Shown here piece after piece: positions 1 through 7,554 of a DNA stretch of 64,000 nucleotides (position 1 is its first letter; each line of letters opens with the position of its first letter). Location: contig NZ_LT985747.1 in the NCBI RefSeq assembly GCF_900289175.1, positions 2,694,624-2,758,623 on the forward strand, written 5' to 3'. A program made the translations under genes and the position numbers. The notes beneath the pieces are model-generated. The model ran no database searches. It had not been told where the DNA came from and worked only from the letters and a program-made list of their open reading frames with translations. This DNA is from Paenibacillus faecalis (GTDB taxonomy: Bacteria > Bacillota > Bacilli > Paenibacillales > Paenibacillaceae).

Positions 1-15
1 GTACTTTTTTCAACT

Positions 16-442
16 TCATTCAAAAAGTTGTCTTTTAAAATCATTCTTTTCTACTATTTCAGAAAGCAGAACAATTTTATCGTCTAGAATACTAATTTGT
101 TTCAAATGCTCCTTAGTAAGCAAAGCTTTCTCAACTACTACTGTAATTTGAGCCTTAAGGGAGTTTTTTTGTATTCATGACTTTTGTATTCATGACTTAA
201 AAAACTCTATGATTGCCTCCTGAACTAACTGCATATGCACCATCAGGAAACTTTATTAGATCTATAGTTTGTGGTTGTAAATCTTCTAGCCAGCCTTTTT
301 CATCAATACTTTCACGAGGAAGCGTCAATTTACTATCGTCCAATTCCCTGGATAATGCGACTATCTCTTGAGGATCTATGGTTTGAATGAAGATATTAAT
401 AGTGTAGTATTTACCTGGATTGCTGTTTATCCATTTATCCAT
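16..442 (-). pseudogene. Broken ParB-like 'GNHR' protein gene
   Basis: An 81-codon frame begins at 442 and ends abruptly just after a GGNHRVF motif, which in ParB/Srx-like and related nucleotide-binding proteins lies in the middle of a domain and is normally followed by more helices. Directly downstream lies a 14-15 bp tandem duplication (about 171-196, unit TTTGTATTCATGACT) with stop codons. Beyond it a different frame stays open and codes for a plausible helical, lysine- and leucine-rich C-terminus (ITVVVEKALL... to a stop at 16-18). I read this as one gene split by a small duplication or frameshift. The family assignment rests only on the GNHR motif and is weak. Confidence 0.4.
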
Positions 443-620
443 CAGGGCTTGAGTTTGTACCCTTTCTTCATGAATTCTTCTCTTTATTTAGATGAAATAT
501 TTGTTTTATTATATCTTGTATAGCATTACATCATCGGAAAGAACTCTCTTAACTAATCTAAAGCCTTTAATCTTATGGTATTTCTTATGTTAGTAAAAAT
601 CGTAGGTGTAATTTATTGCT

Positions 621-1145
621 TTGCTATTATTATCTGACAAGTATGATAGACTCTTATTTTCACCAAAGAAGAGACTATATTATTCGTTAACAAGAATTGT
701 GTCACTATCAATTGTTGCAACTATGATAGCAATTCTATTATCAATTTTCTTAACTTCCGTGATAAACAATAAACCCTTTGAATTCACGATACCTCATGTA
801 GTTTTTATTTTTTTTATATATTTTATATGTATGACCATTCTCCTTTCATATTTTGAAGGTAAGAATAAGACATACTATTGGATTTATCTTGAGAAATACC
901 AGTTTGAACCTCTATTCATACATAAAATCACTTTTGCCAACAAACTGTTGATGTCATCAATACCAGAGCTTGGGAAATTTAATGAAGGATATATTATTTA
1001 CGAAGATGTCTCGATCCTAGAAAATCAAAAAATATTCTTCCTTGGTCCTAAAAATATTAGTATGTTTAAATTAATCCGCCCTGGCAAAAATGAGTTAAAC
1101 TTAGCTCTTGAAAAGTACAAACCTATTGCAGAGAAGGTCAATTGA
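621..1145 (+). CDS. Small two-pass membrane protein, unknown function
   Basis: About 174 residues. Two hydrophobic segments near residues 25-47 and 58-82 are separated by a short loop (NNKPFEF). A hydrophilic C-terminal domain of about 90 residues follows, with no recognisable motif. The first codon is TTG with only a weak upstream TAGGTG, so the start is uncertain, and an overlapping ATG frame at 585 hints at an N-terminal frameshift. It is the only intact plus-strand gene in the left accessory region and has no operon partner. I do not recognise a family. The topology is compatible with a membrane-anchored immunity or accessory protein, but nothing proves that. Confidence 0.5.
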   Translation: MLLLSDKYDRLLFSPKKRLYYSLTRIVSLSIVATMIAILLSIFLTSVINNKPFEFTIPHVVFIFFIYFICMTILLSYFEGKNKTYYWIYLEKYQFEPLFIHKITFANKLLMSSIPELGKFNEGYIIYEDVSILENQKIFFLGPKNISMFKLIRPGKNELNLALEKYKPIAEKVN

Positions 1146-1854
1146 CCTTCTTTCTTTTGAAATGCTATTTCATTTGGATTCATCTTCACTATCTTCAAAG
1201 AATTTGCAGTCGCACATTCAAAAAATCCTGGCTTGTTAAAATTACTAAACAGATTATAAAGCGGCCTTCCAATATCTTCTTATTGGCAGATTCTCTATCA
1301 TCACCTTAAATAGAGGACTTATCTATGTATCGTGCAAATGTATAATTTAAGATTCTATCTGTCTAATTAAATGATTTTTATTTATTTAACAGCCAAAACT
1401 ATCAAGCTTGGCCATCGCCAGCTAGGCATACAACAAAATTTCATAAGCCTAATGTATAGTCGTCTACTATGAATCTTATAAATAAGTATTGGATCATCAT
1501 TTGATATTGGACCTTGGACAACTTCGCTTCTATTAAAGATACTTGAAATAGCCTTCCCAATCTCGTTATATAATGTTTAAAAATCCATTTTTTAAATCCA
1601 AAACACGAACACAAATTCTCCTTTTTAACAAGTTAATATTACAACCAGTCTGTAGCAATAGCAAGGCAATAAATGCATTTAGTTTTATTATATTTTCTAT
1701 ACATTCCTTACAAAATTATATTTAATATTAATAATTTCAGTATATTTATAATTTATTATTAAATAATGACAAATAAAATTAAAATGATTTAGAATATCAG
1801 CATTACTTTCTATAAAATACTCGTCATACAGTGCAAGACATAGATATGTCAATC
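1146..1854. other. Gene-poor AT-rich stretch with one coding-like fragment
   Basis: No intact gene is visible. On the minus strand, 1382-1576 stays open for about 64 codons and reads like a piece of protein (fragment IFNRSEVVQGPISNDDP), but it has no start codon and is preceded by a stop, so it is probably debris of a decayed gene. The rest, especially 1660-1800, is strongly AT-rich and has no clear signals. Confidence 0.4.
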
Positions 1855-2345
1855 ATGATCACCCATCCAACGGGTGGTTTGCTCTTGGGGTATATCCCCC
1901 ACTTCCAAATTGGGCCTAAAGATGCTAGCCTGAAAAAATTGTTCTGGTCATGTGCTTCTTGTTCACGAAATATTTAGCTACAGTTGCTTCACTTAAGCCA
2001 CTGTGCTAACGTAGTATCCCTCCGCCCAAAACTTTCAATTGCCATACTTGTACTTCAAACTGGCAGCTCCTCGAATATGATCAGTGAGCTTTTTTCCTTG
2101 AAACATCCTATAAATGATGACACTGAGATTTTTGGAGGAATCGCTACTAACATATGTATATGATCTAGCATCATGTGACCTTCTAATATCTCCACACCCT
2201 TATATTTGCATAAACGTTGAAGATTTCGATTAAGTCTTTCCTCACTTGATTATACGTCTATACTTCAGGGTGAACAAAATTTGGTATTTACACATCCACT
2301 TCGTGAGACAAACTATAGTCGTTGTTCTCCATCTAAGACCATTCC
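1855..2345 (-). mobile_element. Degenerate IS200-family element (tnpA remnant)
   Basis: Read on the minus strand, scattered frames reproduce the landmarks of the IS200 Y1 transposase: WMCKYQILFTLKYRR near the start (about 2290), a GHMMLDHIHM-like stretch holding the HuH metal-binding pair (about 2170), IPPKISVSSF (about 2130), LKYKYGN and GYYVSTV. Several frameshifts and stops interrupt them, so no functional protein is made. The 3' side carries a small hairpin (CACCC/GGGTG arms around 1861-1877), of the kind IS200/IS605 elements have at their ends. This is a dead copy. Confidence 0.75.
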
Positions 2346-2360
2346 TTTCACCCCGCCTGA

Positions 2361-2480
2361 ACATCTCAATTTTATCGGGATGGTCTAGCTGGTCAAACCC
2401 TTGATCCCTTCACCTGCATAGCATGTGTTTTTTTGTTTCGCGCGTTTCACGGACCCAACCGGCTAAAGCCTAAATAAAAA
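2361..2480. repeat. Dispersed repeat, copy A
   Basis: Two blocks (2361-2380, ending TTTTATCGGGA, and 2436-2480, containing GGCTAAAGCCTAAATAAAAA) recur in the same order at 19566-19641, but there they are separated by about 12 rather than 55 bases. This copy lies on the upstream side of the IS200-like tnpA remnant, where a left end would be expected. It is probably the end of an IS200/IS605-type element or of a non-autonomous derivative. Confidence 0.6.
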
Positions 2481-2498
2481 AAGAATAAGTTATTCAAA

Positions 2499-3506
2499 TC
2501 ATTCTTTTTTTCCATATATCTCAAATATATTATCAAGATTTAGAAACTCTGCCCGTATCCTCGTTGTATTATAGTCGTCTCTACCTTTAATTTTAGAGAA
2601 ATTAAATGCCTCACATATCCGATGTATTTCTTCATTCTCCAACTTTCCAGATTCCCTATATAAAACATTTGCCATATATATCATTCCAGACTTTCTAATA
2701 TTCATTCCGTTAAGATAGGGTTGCCCATTCCACTCAGCTATTTTACTCAGCCTTCTGAAAATTAAGTGATAATCTGCCCTGTCAGTTTCTTTAGTATTTA
2801 GTCTACTATTACGAAACACAAAGTGACTTTCACAAAGAGGTGCTATTTTAGATAAGATGTTCTCGCTTGGATGACCATTGTTTTTGTAATACTCAGTTTC
2901 CTGTGATGCTTTAATAAGCATCTTTATTAATTCAGGAGAAACTTTTAATTTTCGTTCTTGTTGTTTAAAGTCATTAATATCATTCTTTAATAATAGTTCA
3001 TTATTCTTCTCATCAATGTCATGGATAGTGAGATTTAAAATTTCAGAATATTTCTTTCCATTAACTCCTTCAAATATTGCTTGAACTATAGCAGAATCTT
3101 GATAATTCACAAGCCCACCAGTAATCTCTTCTATTTCAGAGGAACTGAATAGAAGTTTATTTGAAGTATCTATGAATTTCTTGTAAAATTTTAATCCTGC
3201 TATTGCATCAAGTGGATTTAAATTATCTTTACGCAAATCTTGGGCAATTGCCCACCTTATATAATTTTGTATTATAGAAACAGCTGAGGTAACAGAGCTT
3301 AGTGTTTTAGGGTTAATATAGAAAATTAATCTTTCAATTTCATAAATATTGAAATCGTATAAGTCTTTTTCAAACTGCTCTTCTAACTTAGCAGCGCGTG
3401 TTAAAATCCTTAAATATGCAGTATATGTGTTTGAACTAAGATCTTTTAAAAACATATTTTTTTGTTCTGCATTAAATAAATTTTGCTCGTATATTTGATT
3501 TGACAT
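2499..3506 (-). CDS. MrpR-like phage repressor with tyrosine-recombinase fold
   Basis: 335 residues from an ATG preceded by AGAGGG (the longer GTG start overlaps that ribosome site). Residues about 15-100 resemble a SAM-like core-binding domain (SNTYTAYLRIL). The rest resembles a tyrosine-recombinase catalytic domain, but the active site is degraded. The first catalytic Arg is replaced (NGKKYSEILNLT where GxRxSELLxL is usual). The H-x-x-R box reads NIRKSGM, so one Arg is kept and the histidines are lost. A C-terminal Tyr survives in DDYNTTRIR. That combination is known from MrpR (formerly YopR), the master repressor of phage SPbeta. The preceding gene encodes a DndB-like protein, as I recall for SPbeta YopQ next to YopR. 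Likely role: DNA-binding repressor. A degenerate integrase remains the alternative. Confidence 0.65.
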   Translation of the reverse strand: MSNQIYEQNLFNAEQKNMFLKDLSSNTYTAYLRILTRAAKLEEQFEKDLYDFNIYEIERLIFYINPKTLSSVTSAVSIIQNYIRWAIAQDLRKDNLNPLDAIAGLKFYKKFIDTSNKLLFSSSEIEEITGGLVNYQDSAIVQAIFEGVNGKKYSEILNLTIHDIDEKNNELLLKNDINDFKQQERKLKVSPELIKMLIKASQETEYYKNNGHPSENILSKIAPLCESHFVFRNSRLNTKETDRADYHLIFRRLSKIAEWNGQPYLNGMNIRKSGMIYMANVLYRESGKLENEEIHRICEAFNFSKIKGRDDYNTTRIRAEFLNLDNIFEIYGKKE

Positions 3507-3514
3507 TTTGGATT

Positions 3515-4813
3515 TCACCCTCTAATTCTGAAATATTCTATGATATTATCCCTATTTCTTTTGAAATTAATCCCCCTTTTGTTCTTAAGTATTTCTTGAA
3601 GTCTGTCATCTCTAAAATCAATATTCTCCACAAAATCCTTTATTTCTCGGAGTGGTCTCTCTTGCTCTTTGAAATTATAAGCGATTTGCACATATCCGGC
3701 GAACATCAAAGGATGGTTTATACTTGTATCTCTATAATCATTTGGATTAAGTAAGAACTCATCTACAAAAGATCCGACTAAGTAGTTAAAAAAATCAACA
3801 AGATAATTTGAAACTTCTCTAGCTTCTAGTGTAGTTGATGGACTAAATGTTTTATCTATTGCGTAAGATAACACATCAAATGTAGTCAGCTGGCCTGCAA
3901 TAGTGCTGATACGTGATGCAGAAGCAATTTTTCCTTTCATGTCTGACTTAATCTGAAGATCTTTTACAACTAAATCAGAGTGCTTTTCTGATTTCAGTTC
4001 CTTTAAACGTTCTGGCTTTATTGAGTTTATTGTATTTATCTGACCAAAGTATTTCTTTGCAGTATCAGTATCATATGACCGAATTGACAATATCATCTCT
4101 AAATCTAAATTCGGATTAACTGAAACAGCTCTCACACCTGCCTGTAAACGGTGAAACCCATCCAATATTGAGATTGTTGCACCTTTGTTTATAGTCAATG
4201 TTTTGTTTTTTGCATTATAATTCAAAGGCTCAACTTCATTTGAATAAACATTGAGAGTTATCATATCAGCTAAATAGGTTTCATTCAGCATATGTTCCGA
4301 TATATCTTTTACACTTTTTCTGTTAACGTCGGGAACCGGAACAACACCGTCTTTTCCCCTTTTATACTTTGCACTTCTTTGTGTTTCATAATCATATATT
4401 ATAAGTTGTGAATGGAACATTTTCACCAAAGAAGACATCTTAATCTTTGTTACATAATTTTCAAAGTCGATCATAATAACATCATTTATATCTAAAGGTA
4501 AGGACATTTCATTATTTTGATTTTCAGCGTAGTACTTTTTTGAGCTTTCAATCTCATTCTCAGTGAAGAAATCATACGGCGAAATATTTTCATTTTTAGT
4601 AGCATTATAGATAGCCAACGAGATAAGACATAGCAATTGAATATCCAAGGAACTCAATATTCTAATACCACGAGATATTTCGCTAAAAACCCCTGGCAAA
4701 ACATTAAATTCATTTAATTCATTATCTATTTCTTCAACTTTTTTTCTACTATGTTTAACTTGTTGAATAACCTCTCTTAAGTTTTCTTCAAGTATTTCAC
4801 GATCTTTTTTCAT
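3515..4813 (-). CDS. DndB/DGQHR-domain-like protein (YopQ-like)
   Basis: 432 residues. The N-terminal 35 residues are charged and coiled-coil-like. Near residue 216 is DGFHRLQAG, a variant of the DGQHR motif that defines DndB and related nucleotide-associated proteins, within a ParB/sulfiredoxin-like fold. DndB proper regulates DNA phosphorothioation operons, but no dndA, dndC, dndD or dndE gene is in this window, so a modification role is unlikely. SPbeta-group phages carry a homologue (YopQ) next to the repressor gene, and the same adjacency is seen here, with only 8 bases to the MrpR-like gene. A good ribosome site (AGGAAGGTGG) precedes the ATG. It probably works with the repressor as a regulator. 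The exact function is unknown. Confidence 0.65.
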   Translation of the reverse strand: MKKDREILEENLREVIQQVKHSRKKVEEIDNELNEFNVLPGVFSEISRGIRILSSLDIQLLCLISLAIYNATKNENISPYDFFTENEIESSKKYYAENQNNEMSLPLDINDVIMIDFENYVTKIKMSSLVKMFHSQLIIYDYETQRSAKYKRGKDGVVPVPDVNRKSVKDISEHMLNETYLADMITLNVYSNEVEPLNYNAKNKTLTINKGATISILDGFHRLQAGVRAVSVNPNLDLEMILSIRSYDTDTAKKYFGQINTINSIKPERLKELKSEKHSDLVVKDLQIKSDMKGKIASASRISTIAGQLTTFDVLSYAIDKTFSPSTTLEAREVSNYLVDFFNYLVGSFVDEFLLNPNDYRDTSINHPLMFAGYVQIAYNFKEQERPLREIKDFVENIDFRDDRLQEILKNKRGINFKRNRDNIIEYFRIRG

Positions 4814-4855
4814 ACTATTTTACCACCTTCCTACAGTTATTATTTCTGTAGTGTT

Positions 4856-5641
4856 TCAATTGGAATTGAAAATATCCAGTATATTTTTTTGAGAGTTCCC
4901 CAAATAAATTAGTTTAGTGCAAACTTCTTCTAATTTAGCTTTATTCATCTGTTTCAATTCTTTTATTAATATAGATCTTAGATGCTTGTAACAAGGGTCA
5001 CAATGTTTTTCACTTTCATCAATCGGTGTAAATTGACGATAGCAATCTTCATTAAAACAAACTTTATCTTTCACAATAACAGCTTTGCCATATGGTCTAT
5101 ACCCCGCCTTTTTCATTGCATCTGTCCATGTAATATTTTTAGCAGCTAAGCTATCTTGGGATGGCTTGAGTTGCAGTTCTTTATATTCGGTAGATGTAGG
5201 TATATATCCTAATTTCTTTATTGTCTCTTTTAGTTGCTCAATCACGTCATTAAGATCAATATATTGTCCATGCGCTAATCTTACATTAGCCTCTTTTGCA
5301 ATTTCGTTCCAACCATAGTGCTTTGAGATATACTCTGAAGATGGTTGCAATTTAGAATCATCATATATTTTCTTTGATACAAAACCGAATTCTAAATTCA
5401 ACAATTTGAAATTACTAATAGCTTTTACTTTGTTTCTTTGCATTAAGTACTCATCTTTGCTTTTTATATTTAACTCGGCTAGCAATTCTGAAAAGTTAAT
5501 ATTATATTTTGATCTTATAGAGTCCCACGAAGGCAGAGTTCCTCTGTTTTCATCATATAGATTGGTTGTTAAATATCCTCCGCATTTCTCAGAAACATCT
5601 TTTATATTCTTTTTAAGATCTTTATCAATTTTCATATTCAC
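4856..5641 (-). CDS. Homing-endonuclease-associated repeat protein with C-terminal zinc ribbon
   Basis: 261 residues from a GTG start 8 bases after AGGAG. Three or four repeats of about 50 residues follow the pattern xLGxxPTSxEYxxxxLxPSxxxLxxxxxxWxxAxxxAGxxP (clearest around residues 120-185), typical of the HNH-associated repeat found in phage DNA-binding and homing-endonuclease proteins. Residues about 195-218 carry CFNEDCYRQF...HCDPC, a four-cysteine zinc ribbon. No HNH nuclease motif is visible, so it looks like a DNA-binding rather than a cutting protein. It is the first gene of the operon whose promoter is overlaid by two palindromes, and is followed by the DndB-like and MrpR-like genes. 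Confidence 0.6.
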   Translation of the reverse strand: MNMKIDKDLKKNIKDVSEKCGGYLTTNLYDENRGTLPSWDSIRSKYNINFSELLAELNIKSKDEYLMQRNKVKAISNFKLLNLEFGFVSKKIYDDSKLQPSSEYISKHYGWNEIAKEANVRLAHGQYIDLNDVIEQLKETIKKLGYIPTSTEYKELQLKPSQDSLAAKNITWTDAMKKAGYRPYGKAVIVKDKVCFNEDCYRQFTPIDESEKHCDPCYKHLRSILIKELKQMNKAKLEEVCTKLIYLGNSQKNILDIFNSN

Positions 5642-5655
5642 ACTTATTTCTCCTG

Positions 5656-5702
5656 TTAAGATATGATCTATCTTAATATACTAATACAATAGGTATTAGC
5701 AA
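5656..5702 (-). promoter_or_regulatory. Promoter with two palindromic operators
   Basis: Minus-strand promoter: -35 TTGCTA (5702-5697), 16-base spacer, -10 TATATT (5680-5675). A perfect palindrome with arms CTAATAC/GTATTAG and a 5-base spacer (5681-5699) fills the gap between the two boxes. A second one with arms TTAAGATA/TATCTTAA and a 5-base spacer (5656-5676) covers the -10 and the likely transcription start. The ribosome site follows at about 5650-5654. This is classic repressor-operator architecture. The MrpR-like product of the same operon is the natural candidate ligand (inference). Confidence 0.6.
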
Positions 5703-5745
5703 ACTAGATAAAATATTTTTATATTTTATGTTTAATATAGCATAT

Positions 5746-6105
5746 CTACGAAAAAAACCTTGAAGTACTAACGTTTAAAGCTCTTTCGAATTGATGCTCA
5801 TAAAATTTTGGCATATCAATAATTTTATGAATTAACTGACTTTTATCGATTGTAATATGCTGTTCGAATAAAACTACACTATCCTTGGGACACCCGATTT
5901 CTCTAGCGGATATATGGACATGTGTTGGCAGCTTTCTTTTCGTTAAACTACTTGTAATTGGAGCAACCATTGCTATAGGAGCATACTTGTTGCTTTTGTC
6001 ATTAGATATAACTATAACAGGTCTCACCCCTCTTTGCACGCTACCTTTAGAATCTCCTAAATTTGCCAACCAAATATCAAACTGCTTAACACTTACTTCA
6101 CTCAT
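5746..6105 (-). CDS. MazF/PemK-type endoribonuclease toxin
   Basis: 119 residues from the ATG after GAGGAGAG; the longer frame starting at 6132 lacks such a site. The fold signature of MazF is present: FDIWLANLGDSKGSVQRG at the N-terminus, then RPVIVISND (the conserved Arg and the beta strand lining the RNA groove), VAPITSS in the middle and an acidic/hydrophobic helix at the end. MazF enzymes cut mRNA at short motifs. No antitoxin gene (MazE/AbrB-type or RHH, usually 70-90 codons just upstream) is visible between here and 6319, so it is either an orphan or uses a distant or unusual partner. It lies upstream of the SPbeta-like operon on the same strand. Confidence 0.8.
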   Translation of the reverse strand: MSEVSVKQFDIWLANLGDSKGSVQRGVRPVIVISNDKSNKYAPIAMVAPITSSLTKRKLPTHVHISAREIGCPKDSVVLFEQHITIDKSQLIHKIIDMPKFYEHQFERALNVSTSRFFS

Positions 6106-6319
6106 ATGTACACTCTCCTCATTATATATCATTTATAAATTAATTTTCATTATATTTATCTCTTAAGTTCCATTGTACATTAACAGGGATAAACATTCGG
6201 TGATTCTAACAACCTACAAAATAGCCTGTTATAACGAATAAATAACTACAAAATAATAGTTATATTAAAAAATCTACATTTAATCTTCTGTTTTCAGTAT
6301 AAATAGGGAAAGAAAAGAA

Positions 6320-6565
6320 TCATTGTGCTCTATTATTTTTCCTCGAAACACCAGATGACCAATTTAGCTGATTAAAGTGTTTTTGAATTTCATTTACAAC
6401 CAATAAGTATTTGTCCTCATTTTCTTCATAAAAGGAACTTTCTATAAAGGTCGCCCATCCATGATACTCATACATTCTTTTATTCATCCTCTCTTGATTT
6501 AAAAGCCTTGGTGTCAATTGATCCTCCTTACTTTCAACAACTGATACTTTAAACAATTGTCCCAC
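6320..6565 (-). pseudogene. Truncated Imm7-family immunity gene
   Basis: From residue 31 the frame reads MYEYHGWATFIES and then NEIQKHFNQLNWSSG, matching the N-terminal half of Imm7 proteins (usually about 120-150 residues, starting MYEYHGW). These protect against toxins of polymorphic/contact-dependent systems. After NWSSG the frame runs into unrelated residues and stops 8 codons later. The alternative frame is also closed within about 20 codons. About half of the family's usual length is missing, so this is probably a dead remnant. No matching toxin gene is present nearby. Confidence 0.65.
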
Positions 6566-7123
6566 CTCATTCTGTGGAAATTAATATAATTATATTATAC
6601 AATTTTATTTTTGTATATATTTATTTTATTAATCCCATCGAAACTTGTTGATAATTATTATATTTGTGAATATTTACCTTAATCGAATGAGTCATTCTGT
6701 TGTACGATTTGGAAAATACATTATTTAGACACATGCACGAGAGATGTAAGTAAGAGGCTTGTAAAATTCCTTCTCTACAGTGACCGCCAGCACCTGAGGA
6801 TGAATTTCTTCTCAATTGCTTAGCGTAAATACGAAGACCAAAACACCAAAAAAGATAGGCATCGTTCTTTTAATGCATTTTTAATAGACTTTCTTGGAGG
6901 ATATAAAAAAGGGACTTCCTCCGTTCTTGGTTTTTTTGGTTTGGTCACCGAAAAACTTCGCCAAGTTGGGGTAAAGTCCCTTTTTTATATTCTATCTCAC
7001 CGTTTTTTGCGTTTCAATTGTAAGAGGTCCAAAAATATAATGAGTGAATGGTGTCTGCTTGATCAACCCTTTATTCATCCAGAGAGGATTAATGGACAAG
7101 GCTTCTCATAATTTTATAAGGCA
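6566..7123. other. Intergenic stretch without a supported gene
   Basis: No convincing coding region. A 64-codon minus-strand frame (6621-6815) has low-complexity ends and no ribosome site, so I do not call it. The notable content is a 90 bp inverted-repeat hairpin (6901-6990), listed separately. Confidence 0.5.
6901..6990. repeat. 90 bp perfect-arm inverted repeat (hairpin, possibly bidirectional terminator)
   Basis: Arms of 17 identical bases (ATATAAAAAAGGGACTT at 6901-6917, its complement at 6974-6990) enclose a 56-base loop that itself holds a CTTGG/CCAAG pair. The arms carry A and T tracts outside a GC-containing stem, so either strand would give a stem followed by U residues. It could serve as a bidirectional terminator or be a small palindromic (MITE-like) element. 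Confidence 0.65.
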
Positions 7124-7477
7124 TTATTCTGATGAAATCCAAACCAGATAGTATAATTTTTCATCAATCAAATCAATATCTGCATACACCTCTCTTGTTA
7201 AATAACCATGGGTTTTTATCTTTATTAATTCAAATAGAAGGGAATAAGCTAATTTAGGATCTGTTGTTTTATACCCATTGTAATTGTGAAGAATTTCAGG
7301 ATAAATTTCACTAGATATATATTCTTGCACTTCATACATTGATGAGAATATTTTGTTTTCTTCGTACCAAGTTACAAAGGTAGATTTATTTTTCTCGTAA
7401 ATTTTATTCCCTTCTGTATTTGTAAATATAAATTCACTGTAACTGTCTGCTCGAAAATCTTTATCATCATTAGACAT
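7124..7477 (-). CDS. Small acidic cytosolic protein, partner of the upstream secreted protein
   Basis: 117 residues from an ATG preceded by GGGGAGAG at good spacing; the longer frame starting at 7570 overlaps the upstream gene and lacks such a site. There is no signal peptide and no membrane segment. The protein is helical, acidic and rich in Tyr and Glu (FVTWYEENKIFSSMYEVQEY, then YLTREVYADIDLIDEKLYYL). It follows the secreted-protein gene by about 80 bases on the same strand, probably in one transcript. I do not recognise the family. A secreted protein followed by a small cytosolic protein is the usual layout of a toxin with its immunity partner, but this is inference from context only. Confidence 0.5.
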   Translation of the reverse strand: MSNDDKDFRADSYSEFIFTNTEGNKIYEKNKSTFVTWYEENKIFSSMYEVQEYISSEIYPEILHNYNGYKTTDPKLAYSLLFELIKIKTHGYLTREVYADIDLIDEKLYYLVWISSE

Positions 7478-7554
7478 GGGTAACTCTCCCCTTATGTACA
7501 TTTTAAAACAAAAGAAAAGGACGTTTAGTCCGTCCTCCCCTTTGTTATTACAAT

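Noticed and set aside
2499..3506. Active phage integrase marking an attachment site
   Set aside because: The first catalytic arginine and the histidines are missing, and no duplicated attachment-site sequence was seen near either end.
3515..4813. A DNA phosphorothioation (Dnd) defence system
   Set aside because: Only a DndB-like protein is present. There is no DndA, DndC, DndD, DndE or restriction partner in the window, and the gene order fits SPbeta YopQ-YopR instead.
6621..6815. A 64-codon minus-strand ORF (MRRNSSSGAGG...)
   Set aside because: No ribosome site, no recognisable motif, atypical composition; most likely a chance frame.
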